Below are positions 48,535 through 61,787 of a DNA stretch of 64,000 nucleotides, piece after piece. The DNA comes from Pseudoscleropodium purum (taxonomy: Eukaryota > Streptophyta > Bryopsida > Hypnales > Brachytheciaceae): assembly GCA_963969395.1 (NCBI GenBank), contig OZ017803.1, positions 7,254,001 to 7,318,000 of the forward strand. Direction: 5' to 3'. The first letter of the stretch is position 1. Each line of letters begins with the position of its first letter. The notes beneath the pieces were generated by a model. The model was given only the letters and a program-made list of their open reading frames with translations. It did not search any database and had not been told where the DNA came from. The position numbers and the translations under genes were made by a program.

Positions 48535-49661
48535 ATGGCTGGGCGAAACCCAGCAGCCATCCAGGCTACACTTCTTCTCATTTTCCAAATTTGGGAGGCC
48601 TTTATCTGTGAGAAGTATATGAAAGAGGCGTGCCAATACGACGCAATTGCGTGCCCAACTTGCAATTCGCCCAAACCGTGCAAAAACTATTTCTGCCTTG
48701 AGTACAAGACTAGAGGGTTGTGTCCTGCAGTCTTCCGCGGAGACAATGAGCATCGTGACCATCCCTGGTTGCAGGTGCGCTAGCGCTCACGACAAGATTC
48801 GGTTCTCTCAATGGATCTTGCGCATTTCATTAGCAAGGAGGGGTTGAAGCATATTCACACAAGCAAGCTTAATGGCAAGGAGAGACATTGTTACCTTAGG
48901 AGCAAGTAGGGTTCAGGGCCCTCTTCGTCGTCCAAAAGCATTGGAGCGAGGGCGGGGGGAGAAAAGAGTTGCTAAGGCTATATGGCCAGCATCCACGGGT
49001 CCAAGCATTCAACAAAAACGTTTCTTGTGTGTTCATTGGAGTGTTTTTGAGAGTTGCACTCAAACGATCGGACTTGAATCTGTTGGCGATGAACAATGGT
49101 GCCATGGAACCTATGGAACCTCCACTGTTCTATACTGAGAAACTAAGGCCGCAACCACACCGCATTCTCGAGACCCCAACCAAGACACCCGTAGACGAGA
49201 CTTCCCCATCGCCGCAAGCGACTAGAGATTCTCCATTGCTTGAAAAAACCCATGAGGCTCCGAGAGGGGAACCCATAGTTGAGGCTCCCCCATTGCCGCC
49301 AGCAACTGGAGATTTTCCAATGTCTGAAACCCATGAGGACCTTGAAGTAGAATCCATACTTGCGGCTCTCCCATTTCCATTTGAGATCGACGATTATCCA
49401 ATGTTTGGTACCCCTGCAGAAGCATCCTTCGGTGAAGCTCTCCTGTTTCCACCAGCAGCAAAAGATTTCCTAGTGTTTGGTACCTCTGGAGAAACATCCT
49501 TCGGTGAAGCTCCCACAATTCCACCTTCGACCGAAGATTTTCCAGTGTCCGAGAGGCCTGCGGCCGCAGCAGACACAATCCAACTGAAGACTTTCTCACT
49601 CCCACCTGAATTTCAAGCCCTTGACTTCGGCCCCGAGTGGGCAGAGAAGCAGTGGATCTAG
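48535..49661 (+). pseudogene. PLATZ-like zinc-binding protein gene, copy 1, frame-disrupted
   Basis: From the ATG at 48535 (just after a TTATTTCAG acceptor that probably ends a 5'-UTR intron) the frame encodes a PLATZ-type zinc region: CPTC, CKNYFCLEY, GLCP, NEHRDHPWLQVR. It stops at TAG (48781-48783). PLATZ proteins are plant-specific zinc-dependent DNA-binding repressors, and their next blocks (RRY..HD..R, LEKL) are found downstream in other frames (HDKIRFSQ, then AHFISKEGLKHIHTSKL). Further on, a 231-codon frame (48969-49661) is open. It encodes a Pro/Glu/Phe-rich tail of degenerate ~25-residue repeats (EAPPLPPATGDFP). At least two frameshifts separate these parts, so one protein cannot be made. 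Two separate short products are conceivable. The family call rests on cysteine/histidine spacing and flanking words. Confidence 0.6.
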
Positions 49662-50604
49662 AGTCCAATCCTTTAGAGGAGTTAGCTTTAGTATTTGTAA
49701 CTCCAAAAAGTGTTTCAATAAGCATCTGAGCATGTTTCCTGTGCTTGGACACCTTCATGTTTTGTTGGATTTTGTTGGCAATATGACAAAGGATTGCAGT
49801 GCAACTTGACATGGAATGATTGGTCACCATATGAATCTTCAAATCAATTTGAAATTCACATGTTCAGCACATCGTGAGCATTTTACGTATCTTTGTCTCA
49901 GGGTAAGGGTCACAATTAGCTGCGGTTACATTCTTGATTCCCGCAAGCATCTAGAGTTTGTTCCAAAACTTAGATTGTTGGAGAAAGGATCAGTTGGGCA
50001 AGGAAAATTAAAACAGGTCGTTGTTGTTTGGAATTGACGTTTCATTTCTAGTTGAGAGTCTACGCTTTTCAAGTGTCTTTCCACAGGTTTTTAATTTCAG
50101 TTTTAATTTGTATTGTTAGCAAGTCATATTTGATTCATGTATTGATGAAATCCTGAAGTTATTCATTGCTTCAAAGATCTGAACTTATGTTCCGGTTCAA
50201 GTCCCCAAGCTCGTGTGTAGCTCTTCGTATGGACATGGATATCCAAGGACCTGGTGTGTAATTCTGGGAATTTCTCAAGCCAGATTGCCTTGCATGTTGT
50301 GTTGTGTCAATCTAGGTGTGGCCCTTGAAGGCTGTATGTTTAAAAATAAAATAAAATAAAATGTCTTAATTTATTTTTATATTCAATGCTTGTTTATGTG
50401 GACATAAGATCATGGTAAAGGTTTCAAAACTTTTTGCAGTAGCCTATGGTCTCTTATAAAATGGGAGGACCATATTCTAGAGTGTATAACAATGTGAGTG
50501 AACAATTATGAAACACACAATACTGAAAATTCTTTGCACCAGGTGCTTAAAGTCCCCTGTCATATGTCCAAACAACCATACGAGTATACACACTAAAAAA
50601 TAGT

Positions 50605-50927
50605 AAGGTAGGAGGTTCATATATCAGCTCATTAAGAGCTGAAATTGAATTTGGGGGAGGTGAAACTTCTTCAAATATTTTTCAATAAAATTTTCTTAAA
50701 AGACGAGTGGAATTAACATCTAATCCAAGTCATTTCATATTTTGTGGAGCTTTGTGAAATTAGTTATGAAATTGAAATGGTATAGTGCTCTATAATAACC
50801 CACCTCCTCAAATGTAAAACGTCTTCATCCATTGGTGAAGGCTATGAAAAAGCAACATGTACAAATAGTGTACATTTGAGAAGGTGAACAATTTTAGAGC
50901 ACCAACACTTTTAGAACCTCTTACCTT
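50605..50927. mobile_element. AAGGTA-ended TIR element, copy 2 (in unit 1)
   Basis: Starts AAGGTAGGAGGTTC. The end, reverse-complemented, is AAGGTAAGAGGTTC. AGT flanks both sides as a 3-bp target duplication. The interior aligns with the element at 15777-16080. The matching site in unit 2 is occupied by a different element with the same ends (58433-58821). Confidence 0.65.
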
Positions 50928-52102
50928 AGTAGTGTCTATTGAAATTGCAAATTTTTTAAGAAATTGGCAAGTTTTAAACATTTGTCCAAGAATTGGTCTC
51001 AAATCTCAAAACAATATATTAAATTTAGCAAAAATATAATCAACACTTAAAAGCAACTAGCACAATGACTATAATGTTAAATCTAGTTCTTTTATTGGAT
51101 CTTATTGGCAAGTGAATGAAGATTCCGACATACTGAAGTATGTAATTTATAGATAGTTTATCAAAAAGTTATAGAATTTTAAAGTATTGTTTATAGATAT
51201 ACCAAAAGTCAACATCAAACTTTCCCATGCTATCATGTTTTGATACAAACTGATTGATTGTATACATCTTGTGTTACCACTATCTAAATTGTAGTGACAC
51301 TTATTGTCCAAGTGTAGGTGTCACATTTGGAGCATTGATGATTATGGGTGCACGCATCTTAGTCCAATTTTTTAGAGCATTATGTATTTAGATGTCACAA
51401 TTATAATAATTTTGACCATGGAAAAATTCCAAATTCCATCATTTCTTATAAATCCTAGCCATCTTCATATGAATTCATTTAAATCAAAACAACATTTCTA
51501 AAAATCTATATGGGTCAAACCACACTCAAAGGTACCATCGAGATTATTTTTGTAGGATAGGGCTTGAGTCCTTTTCTAAACTTTTCAAGCTCTCAATTAC
51601 TTTGATGTTGTTATTATTTTTTTAAATTTATGGATGAATTGTATAGAAATGCATCCTTTTAAAGGGATGAAGAAGAAATTTCATAAAAAAAATCTTTCAA
51701 AAGATGTAAATTACCAATTTTAAGGCTAAATTTAGTATCTTTATTACAATATAGCACTTTAAATAGATTTTTTTTACAAATTTTTTAATCTTCTAAAACA
51801 TACAATTATGAAAAATAATTTCTAGTGATTAAATTTTGGACTAAAAATAGTATAATTTTTTAATCAATTTATTGATTTTTGACAAACTCTTGATTTAATC
51901 TTTTTAATAAATTAAACATTCAATTCCAAAAATAGATTTCATAAGGACCTTGATGTGAATAATATAAACACTTTTTATTTTATCATAATCATCATTTGGA
52001 TTAGTTTTTATATTGAAAAAGATGTTCACATGTTTTTACTTTTGAATATTATAGAAAATGAAAAAATATTCAAATTGTAGCAAATGAGTCCTTTTCTACT
52101 CT

Positions 52103-52105
<3 letters not shown>

Positions 52106-52163
<58 letters not shown>
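52106..52163. repeat. (TA)n microsatellite
   Basis: About 58 bp of alternating TA, continuing into TATGTATACATACATATATA. No equivalent array is seen at the matching place in unit 2. Confidence 0.95.
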
Positions 52164-52167
<4 letters not shown>

Positions 52168-53530
52168 ACATACATATATATGATTTTTTTAATTCAATCA
52201 CATTATTATTCATTAGAAATTAGACCCCTTTTCTACCATTGAAAACCTATCAGGCTAACATCTAAACTTCAATTTGAACTATAGTAGAGAAGTTTAGATT
52301 TTTCTATGAATAAATAAATATGAGTCTTAACATGACTTGGACTACTAGTAGGAAAGGACTAAAATGACTAAATTTAATAGATTAGCCTTAAAAAATAATA
52401 GCTACAAAGAAGATACATTGCAGATTTCAACGCATCTGACCCTTCTTGTGGTCCATTTGAGTGTGATTTGACCCATATGTGTGTTCACAAAACACAGTCA
52501 CACTTTCGAAGCATTAACTTTGAAATGCAACAAAGGTTAAATAAAAAAATGTCAAATGAATGACTTTTAAGATTACTATAGGAATAAAGAATGCACCTAT
52601 GAATTCATGAATCATATGGTAAATGTTGACTACCTCAACAATAGGCCTAGGCCTTCTAAGGTTAAGAAGTCAAGGTTTTTTGGTATTTTTGAAGAGTTTT
52701 CAAATTGACTATAAAAGAAAATGTTACATTCTATAACCACAACATTCTAGCTTTTTTTTTTATCATTACACTACAAGTTTAATCTATTTTCTTTTCAAAT
52801 GAAAATTACAAACAATTGGCAAGAAATATTGTAAACTTGTTGCAATAATTATGCCTTGTAATAACCCTATCTTCAATGTCCTAGTTATTCTTAAAGTTTA
52901 TCTAAAGTAGGTAGATCCAAAATTGTCCCCACCCCTATTGTGACCTCAAAATCTAAATCCACTTTGAATGGCTCAGATTATTATCAAATCATTAACTAAT
53001 CTTATATATAGAACCATTACATAAATACTCATGATATATTTATAGATGTTCAATTGTAATGGGTGAAAACTTATTGAAGTAAATAATAACGAAGTTAAAA
53101 GATATCAAAAGTTTTTTATTTCTTCCCAAAGCATCACACTAAATTTCAAAAATATATTATTGTGTCTTTTCCAATTCTTAAAGTACACAATGTATGATAA
53201 TATGATTTTCAAAACAATAATATGTTTGAGTGGCATGATTTGTCATCATTTGTGCTTGTGAAGTTATTCTACCATATTTAATTTCATCTTAGAGTAGCCT
53301 TAGGCTGATTAATAATTGAACTTATACACTTAAAGTAAAATATAGTAGAATACATGTAGGATATAAAAGAAAAGAGATTAAAAATCAATTCCAACTCTTG
53401 AGTTCTTTGATTACTAAAAGTCACAACTCTAGAAAAATAGGTCGAGATCTCTAAATGGTATATTTTATTAAATATCACTTCATAACTTTTCTTTGTCATG
53501 ATTTATATATAATGTTAATTATTTACATTG

Positions 53531-54629
53531 TAGAAGTCTTAGTTGTATCTACCAATATTATGTTCAAATTTTTCATAGAAAAACTCATAGAAAAGAGATA
53601 TATCAAGTTTTTCACTTACAATCAATGTACAATAGTAGAAAACTCCCTCAAAATTAGTACTCTGTAATTAATAAGGACTTCATGGTGATCAAATTTCACC
53701 AAAAAATGAGCTTGAAAACATCTTCAATGTTTAAAATTATGAGTGCCAAAGAGTCCTATGTGTACAAATGTGGAGGAAAAAAATCCTTTATTTTAAAATT
53801 TTCCTAGGTAGTAGCATGCCCACCTATTGTAGAAATAAACCAAAGAAATTTTAGCTCAAACTCCATAATTTTAGGTATTCTATGCTACACGAAAATTCTA
53901 AACTCAAAAGTGTAACAAATTTGCAAAATATTCAAGTGGTAAGTCACCAATGAAAGTTCCAAAAGTTTCTATGTTGAAAAATATTTTCACTTTTTTTGTG
54001 AATTCTTATTTGAGTGATATGCGTGGTGACATGCCTCTACTATTGAAAAGTTCATAAAGAATTTTCATTTTTTTTTCTAATTTCTATGATTTTCAATGAC
54101 AAAGATTCATTGAAACTTAACATTAATATTTAGTTTTGATAGTTTTCAAACAACCATTTGTTATAATAGAAACAAAATAAAGGATTTTTTGATTCTTTGA
54201 GAACCTTTCAACAATGAATTATCCTTGTAAAGAGTAATTTTAGACAAACCTTTAGCAAATCTTTGCCTATATCAACTATTGTAAATTGACACTCCATTCC
54301 TTGACCTTGTCCCCATTTCCATTCCTAACATCTACTTCTTTATTCAAGACGAACCTTTTTATGATGCAATCCAATTACCTTTTGAGATATCAATGGACTC
54401 TCATTCCTTGAATTCCTACCTTTTGAAGAATAATTTCAATAAATGTGTACCAATTCTAAAAGATACCTATTACCTTTCACTTCACATATTCACAAAAAGT
54501 TCCAAAAGAAACAATTGTGAAATCATTTTTCCTCCACTAATTTGTTTTTCTAAAATGATGAATCATACAAACAATCAATTAATACAACTCTTCATTATGT
54601 AAGAATGAAAAATTTCTAGAAATGGTTTA
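53531..54629. other. Spacer between the two duplication units
   Basis: About 1.1 kb of AT-rich DNA with no gene. It does not align clearly with either unit. Confidence 0.5.
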
Positions 54630-56567
54630 CATTATCTTATATGTTATTCTACTTCACTTTAATTTTCCCTTGAGCATGATTTGACTATGTAAATGAAATT
54701 GGTGGTTGACCTTGTTTTTTATTACTGTTTTGGTTCTTCCAATGATTTCTTCTTCTTGAAGTCAGTACTTGGTTGAAATCACTTTTTTTTACAAAGTTAC
54801 TTTAAATTCAAGTCGGTGAGCTATAAAGATGAAATCACGACAGCTTGTCTTCATTGCGTAGTCTGTTCGAATTGCTAAGCTTTGCCATTCATGAGCTTAG
54901 GTATGGATTCCAGTTGAGAGTTTTTTCAATTCTTTTCAGTCTAATGCAAGTCTTTTGTGCTTGCTTGCTTACTTGGATTAAATCAATTTGTATCATGATT
55001 TCAATTCAATACAGCTATACAACAGCTCTCTTTAGTTTGTAAAGCTTGTAATCCTCCTTGTATGGAATTTTCTTTTAATTTTACATACTTTGTAATGCTG
55101 CATTTTTGTTTTGTAATGCTTGGTAACAAGTGTTATATTGGCTTGGTTTTACAATTGTTTGTTTTTCAGTAGGGTTCAACTTTCTTTTCATTCTACTACT
55201 TCATCAAGAGGAATTCGGAGCATTCTTCCGGAGTAGGTGTGTTTCTAAACCTTTCCTTGGACCCATATAGAAGTTATTCTTTTTTCCATGATTGTGGATT
55301 GCTAATATGTGGATTGTTTTCACGAATTCTAAACTTCATTTCAAAAAACAATTTCTTGTAGAGCTTTTCTTTTCATTTGCTGGATGAGCTAGAGTTTTTC
55401 TTCATTTTCCTTTCACCACTTTTCATCTTTCCTACTGCCACCACCCTTCTTTTCATTAATTTTTTTTTCCTTTTTTGTCCGAGCCATAAGATCGATTCAC
55501 TTAGAGGGTCATTTGCAATTCCTTGTGTGTTTAAATAAGCTCTTTTTCCTTCTTTTTCCAAGGGATTTGTTGCTTGTAAGTGTAATTGCCAATACTGCAC
55601 TTGCTTTTTGTGATCACATGTCTGCATTGTAGTTGAGAGAGCTTTTACAATCTTATTTTAGTTTAAAGCTATTTGTTTGGACTTGCTTAATTGGATCATG
55701 TGAATGTCATGTTTTCTTTTGAATTTAGCTCTAGAGCAATTTTTCTTCATTTGGAAAGCTTGGAAAGCTGCATTTACACCTTATCCTAGACTTGGTTGTG
55801 CAATTGGTTGTTTTCCTCAACTTGCTTTTTGTTTGATCCAGTGACTATTACACTTATGAACACCAAATTAGATGAAGCAAGATTCTAAAGCTTTCCTTTA
55901 GAATTGCAACAGCAAAAAAGTAAAGCTACTAGTCATTCTTTTCACATGCTTTTGGTCTTGTTAAGTGACTTCAGTCATTACAAGAGTTACATACTTGATT
56001 TCCTTAAGAACCACTTCGAATAGAGCTTCTTTCTTTAAAACAAGAATTGTTTGTAAGCATTAGTAGAAAAAGAGTCTAGAGTTGTCCAATCTTCTTTTCG
56101 GTGATTTCCAATTTGAAGCCCTGATCTGGCATTTGCTTACCAGGGAAATATCAGAAAAGTTCTGATACGAACAAAAAACTTTGAATTTTTGTCTAGTTTA
56201 CAATTTGAACAATGCGGCTTGCATGTTTGCCCTTGTGCTCAACTCCCTTCAACTCTCAAGATACCCTCCTTGATAACATAATGTTTTTCTTGTAGAAGTT
56301 CTTGTGCCAACACAAAAGAACATATCAACATTTCCTATCAATTAGTATTACATTTTACTAAGATAAATAGTAGAATGCTTCAATGTTGCCATTTCAGCAC
56401 TCTAAATTGCGCCAATGTAACAAAATAGGCCTTTTTGTCTTTAATTGTGTCTTAAATGTGTGCAGAAAAGTTCATCAATTAATGTAAGTGGTTTTAGATG
56501 CTAGATTGAGTTCAAGGTCCCCAATTTCCATTTCATTTCCCTATTGACTGTAGTACATTATTTTAGG

Positions 56568-57650
56568 ATGGCTGGGCGAATTCTAGCAACCATCGGGATG
56601 GCACTGCTCCTCATTCTTTAAGTTTGGGAGTCCTTGATCTTTGCAAAGTATATAAAAGAGGCGTGCTAGTATGACGCAATGCTATGCCCAACTTGCAATT
56701 CGCCCAAACCGTGCAAAAACTATTTGTGCCTTGAGTGCAAGACTAGAGGGTTGTGTCTTGTAGTCTTCCGCGGAGACAATGAGCATTGTGACCATCCCTG
56801 GTTGTAGGTGCAACACTACACACGACAATATTCAGTTCTCTTTGAGAAGTTGGCACATTTCATGAGCAAGGAGGGGTTGAAGCACATCCACACAAACAAG
56901 CTTAAAGATGAACACAAACATTGTAACCTGAGGAGTAAGCAAGTTGCAAGGCCCTCTTCATCGTCTAGAAGCACTCAAGTGAGGGCGGTGGGAGAGAAGA
57001 GATGCCAAGGCTGTATAGGCACCATCCGTGGCTCCAAGTATTAAGTGGAAACGTTTCTTGTGTATTCATTGGAGTGTTTGTTGAGAGTTGCACACAATTG
57101 ACCAGAGTTGAATTTGTTGGCTATGAACGAAGGTGCCATGGAACCTATGGAACCTCTACTATTTTTTAATGAGAAATTATCGCAACCACCCTACATGGTC
57201 AAGACCCCAACCAAGACACTCGTAGATGAAGCTTCTCCATCTCCGCACGCTACTATGCTTGAAACCGATGATGCATGTATAGTAGAAGTAGGAGACAAAA
57301 CCAATGAAGCCCTTCCACAGAAACCCATAGATGAGGCTCCCCCATCACCGCAAGCTACTGGAGATTCTCGAATGCTTGAAATTGATGATGTCCATATAGT
57401 AAAACTCGTAGTCAAAGCTCCCCCATCGTTGTAAGCTACTAGAGATTTTCCAAAGGTTGAAACCCATGAGGTACTTATAGAGGAACCGGTAGTTGAGGCT
57501 CCCCAACGTCGCAAGCAACTAGAGATTTGCCAATGCTTGAGGCCCAACCTGTGGTCGCTAAAGACACAATCAAACTAGAGACCTTCTCACTCCCACTACC
57601 TAATGTTGAAGACCTTTACTTAGGCTCTGAGTGGGGAATGATGGATCTAG
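56568..57650 (+). pseudogene. PLATZ-like gene, copy 2, degraded
   Basis: Homologous to 48535-49661. The frame from the ATG at 56568 stops after 17 codons (TAA, in LLLIL-stop). Another stop interrupts HPWL-stop, where copy 1 has HPWLQ. Some parts are better kept than in copy 1: KNYLCLECKTRGLC retains the second zinc-pair cysteine as LEC, and 56808-57044 reads FEKLAHFMSKEGLKHIHT and then GEKRCQGC, matching the PLATZ mid and C-terminal zinc region. The Pro-rich tail is shortened (57108-57434) and broken by stops. Clearly non-functional as a single protein. Confidence 0.7.
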
Positions 57651-58432
57651 AGTCCATGGTTTGAAGGAGCCAGCTTGGTATTTATTAACCTCAAAATAGT
57701 TTCAATAAGCATTTGAGCATATTTCCTATGCTTGGACACCTTCGTGTTTTGTTGGGTTTTGTTGGCGATATGAGAGGATTGCAATGCAACTTGGCGTAAA
57801 ATGTTTGGACACTGTATGAATGAACTATGAATCTTCAAATCAACTTTAAACTCACATATTCAACACATTGTGAGCATTTTAGGTATGTTTGTCTCTAGAT
57901 AAGGGTTACAATTAGCTACAGTGACATTCTTGACTACCACAAGCATTTAGAGTTTGTTTTAAAACTTAATTGTTGGAGAAAGGATCTAAAACAGCTCATT
58001 GATAGAATCTAGGTTTCATTTGTACTTGCAAGTCTACGCTTTTGAAGTGTCTTTCCATAATTTTTGTGTTTAGTTTTAATTTGCGTTGTTAGCAAGTCAT
58101 ATTCGACTCAAGTATTGATGAAATCCTAAGGTGATTCATTACTTCAAATGTCTAAACTTTTTGGTGTATTCAAGACTTGTTTATTTGGACACAAAATTGT
58201 GGTAAACATTTCAAAAGTTTTTGCAGTGGCTTCTAATCTCTTGTAAAATGGGAGGACCATTTGCTTTAGTGTATAATAATGTGTGTAATTACCTAAAATA
58301 AATCACCTATTCATCAAATGTAGAGATTGGGAGGAAAAATGAAACGCACATCGCTGAAAATTAGTTGTACCACCCTATAGTTCCCAACCATGAGTCCATC
58401 TTACAAGAAGACTATATGCTCAAAGCAATAGC

Positions 58433-58821
58433 AAGGTAAACTATCCTATTACTACCCAAACTTGCAATATAAGTATCTTAGGGCCAACTCCAAAAGGACA
58501 CATAAGACATCAAAGGTGTGTGATGGTTTTACGAATCAAACCCAAGTCGAATTGTAATTTTACAATTAAAATTGTAATTTTTATAAATTTTTGAAGTGAT
58601 CTGCTTTGAAATTAGAGAACTGTCCATAGAGTGGAGTCCTTAGCTCTCTACTATCAACCCATAATTGCCTTAGAGTGTATAATATCCACCAATCAAGGAC
58701 TATTATGTTACCCAAGTTGAAAATAATGTCAAAAAAGTAAATAGATTTGAATGAATTTTGTAAGGGTCATGGGACCAAAAATAGGATTGTAATAATAGAC
58801 AATTATAGGTTGGTCTACCTT
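58433..58821. mobile_element. AAGGTAGACC-type TIR element, copy 2 (in unit 2)
   Basis: Starts AAGGTAAACTATCCTATTAC and ends ATAGGTTGGTCTACCTT. It is 389 bp. The interior aligns throughout with 19451-19843 (CTTAGGGCCAACT / TTTAGGGCCAACT, GTTACCCAAGTTG). It sits at the same flank (AGTAGTGTCTATTG) as the 50605-50927 element of unit 1. Confidence 0.7.
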
Positions 58822-59299
58822 AGTAGTGTCTATTGAAATGGAAAAAATTTCAAAAAACTAGTAAATACTTGTCCAAAAATTGGTCTCAATTTTCAAAGCA
58901 ATATACTAATTTTAGGGCATCTATAATCTATACTAAAAACAACTAAGCACATTGAGTATAATGCTAAAACAATTTATTTTTATTGAATCTTATTGTCAAG
59001 TGAATGACACTTTAGCATGTATTTTGGGGAGGTAGTGAATCAAAAAGTTTTAATTTTCAAAGAATCATTTATAGATATATCAAAAATCAACATCAAACTC
59101 TCCAATACTATCATGTTTTGATACAAATTGCTTGATTGTGTAAATCTTATGTGAGCAATATCTAGATTATAGTGACACTTTATTGTCCAAGTGTAGGTTT
59201 CACATTTTAGGCAATGATGATCATGGGTGCACATATTTTAGTCCAAGTTTGTAGAGCATTATGCATTTTGGGATGTTACAATTTTGGGAATCTCAAACA

Positions 59300-60950
59300 A
59301 GTGTTGTAGGGTAGTTGCAAGAAAGGATGGTACTATTTTTTGTCACACTTCAAGTTGCGTAGTTTAGTTTGGCCATAACTTTTGGAGAATAAAGCTGATG
59401 TATTTGAATTTTTTATTGAAGATGACCAACTTGTTGATGAAAAGAATTCTTATTTTTCAAAAAATTTCAAAAAAAATTTTATAATTAAATTCTAATTTAG
59501 CTAACTTGTCACACTTTGCAGTTTAGGGGTTTTTAGTACTATGGAGTTCCCATAATTGATGATGTAGAGCTAAAGTTTGTGTGGGATATTTCCACACTAG
59601 AGATTCATGTGCCCACCAAAAAAAAACTTAAAAAAATATTATTTTATGGCGTCCACATGCATGCAAGCATGGGTCCCTTGTGCGTGCACTTCTGAAGAGT
59701 GAAGATGGTTTTTTTCCTAATTTTTTGATGAAATATGATTACCATGAAGTCTTCACAAATGGACAAGTTTTAGATTTTTTTTATCATGATTTTTTATTTA
59801 TTATTAATTTACACCTCATTGTATCCATTTTCTGTGGCAATCTGGGATTTTTTCAGACAATAATCTACCAATACTTTGTAGTACTCATAGTACTCAAAAC
59901 AGTACTTTTAGCCATCATTTTTCTTGATCAACAGTTGAGATTGATTTGTTTCATATTACTCATAGTACTACAACGCAAAAAATCTACTTTTAGCCAAACG
60001 CTACAAAAAACAAACACCCTTTCTTGCAACTACCATGTAACAAATTTGACCATAGGAGTGCAAATTCCATCATTTTCTAGATCTCCTAATCTTCATGTGA
60101 ATTCAATATAACCCTTTTGTGACCAGTTGACCACTTTTTGGTCAAATTTTGGATTCTTTGTCTTTTATTGCCCTCAATATATGGTATTCAAAAAAACTCA
60201 AAGAGTAATGCAAATAGAGATTTCAGCATGCTCTCCAAACAAATCCAATTTCCAAGAATTCTATGCAATTATAAGGTAGTTGTGCATGTTTAAAGACAAG
60301 AGGACTAACATGAGTCATACCTTCTAAGTCGTATATATATTCAACAACTCTTCTGATTCTATTTGTAATTGACACCTCAGAACAATAAAAATGTTGCCCA
60401 GCAATCCTATAAATTGTAGAGGCATGTTTCAAAAGTTATGGGCAATAATGTATTATGCTACTTCAACTAAAGGCTATTTTGTTGCATCGCACTTTAAAGA
60501 TCACTCACAACAAATTGCACCATTAGATCATGTTCACTTTTTGTTTTTTTCATAGATAAAGCCTACAACATTAATTCCTATGGTTTGACCTGGGATTACT
60601 TCCTTGGAGTAGTGATGAAATTTCCCTCTTTCAAATTTATATTCAAAAACTCTACTCACCCCCCAAATCAACCATGATCACTAAAAGGTTAAGTAAACAA
60701 CTTTTTCAAAACTCCAGATTTATATTCTTAAAGTGTAAACTTAATATAATCATTGTTCTTTGTAGTAATCTATCTTCAACTTTCTAACTCCTCCTAACTC
60801 TTGAAGGTTGTCTTACTTGTCTCAGGTAGGCAAATCCAAATTGTAACTTATTGAAGTCGAAAGACATCATAAACTAAGTAAAAAAAAGGTTGTAAGACTA
60901 TTTGTTGCTTCAAAAAGTATCATGCTAAATTTCAAAACATTTTACCATTG
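59300..60950. other. Unit 2 interior without gene
   Basis: AT-rich. It contains the 143-codon frame 59680-60111, rich in Phe, Leu and Ile with a low-complexity hydrophobic look and no family match, which is not supported as a gene. Much of 59280-60600 has no obvious counterpart in unit 1 and may be a later insertion. Confidence 0.4.
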
Positions 60951-61787
60951 TCTCCTTTTGTAATTCCTATGGTGCACAATATACAATAATATAATTTTTT
61001 AAATGATATTACGTTTGGCTAGCAAGGTTTGTCATCATTTTTACTTGTGCAATTGTCCTATTATATTTAATTTCAACTTAGAATAGCCTTAAGTTGATTA
61101 TAAATACTCGAACTTGCAGATTTAGAATTAGATATATTACGATATATACAAGATATAAGGAAAAAGGATTGAATTCTAACTCTTGAATTCTTTAATTACT
61201 AAAAGTCATGATTGAAAAAAATAGATTTATATCTCTAAATGGTATCTTTTATTAATTATTACTAGTGGCATAACTTAACTTTGTTATAATTCATATATAA
61301 CATAATTTATGTATATAATTTGTTATATAAGTATCAATTTAGGTGTTTTTTTCTTCAAGTATTATAAACATTTCAAAATTCAATTATTAGAATTTAATTA
61401 ATTTGAAGTGTTATCTTGTCCAATTAAACCTTTATTAATATAGTTTTATACAAATTTATTATCACTTCAGAATTAATTTTAAAAACTCAATGAAAAAATA
61501 TCAAGAATTTTCAATCTATGAAATTTTTATTTTTATTTTAAAACTCAATAATTCTTAAATTTTAACATTATTACTAAATAGTCTAGTTGGAAATATTAAA
61601 TAATTTAGTTCCTTGAATCATTTATAAGATTATTTCCTTACTTTGATCATTTGATATGAACAATTACTAATAATGTTCAAAAACAAGATTTGCAAAACAA
61701 TGAAAATAATGAAGTGAAATTGATTTTCATTAATGAAAATTCCTCATGCTTTAGAAATTAATATTTTGACTAATTTGAATTTACATT

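Larger units (their letters stand above)
47040..53530 (+). repeat. Tandem segmental duplication, unit 1
   Basis: Aligns in order with 54630-61310 at an offset that drifts between about 7.6 and 8.0 kb because of indels. Anchors include CTTGAGCATAACTTCACCGTG / CTTGAGCATGATTTGACTATG variants, the PLATZ-like gene, AAATGGGAGGACCAT, TTAGTAGTGTCTATTGAAAT and CTCTAAATGGTAT near the right end. Unit 1 is less decayed in its coding part. Confidence 0.85.
54630..61310 (+). repeat. Tandem segmental duplication, unit 2
   Basis: Diverged direct copy of 47040-53530. It has extra sequence at about 54780-55250, partly a second copy of leader-like sequence (TTGGATTAAATCAATTTG, AGCTATACAACAGCTCT) related to 47640-47700. 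C-to-T-like losses of CpG are common relative to unit 1 (for example CTTCGGTTT becomes CTTCATTTC), which suggests methylation-driven decay. Confidence 0.85.

Noticed and set aside
52106..52163. TA array as a replication origin or matrix-attachment site
   Set aside because: A plain microsatellite in AT-rich DNA. Nothing further supports such a role.
59680..60111. 143-codon hydrophobic ORF
   Set aside because: Low-complexity AT-driven Phe/Leu/Ile content, no counterpart in unit 1, no recognisable domain.
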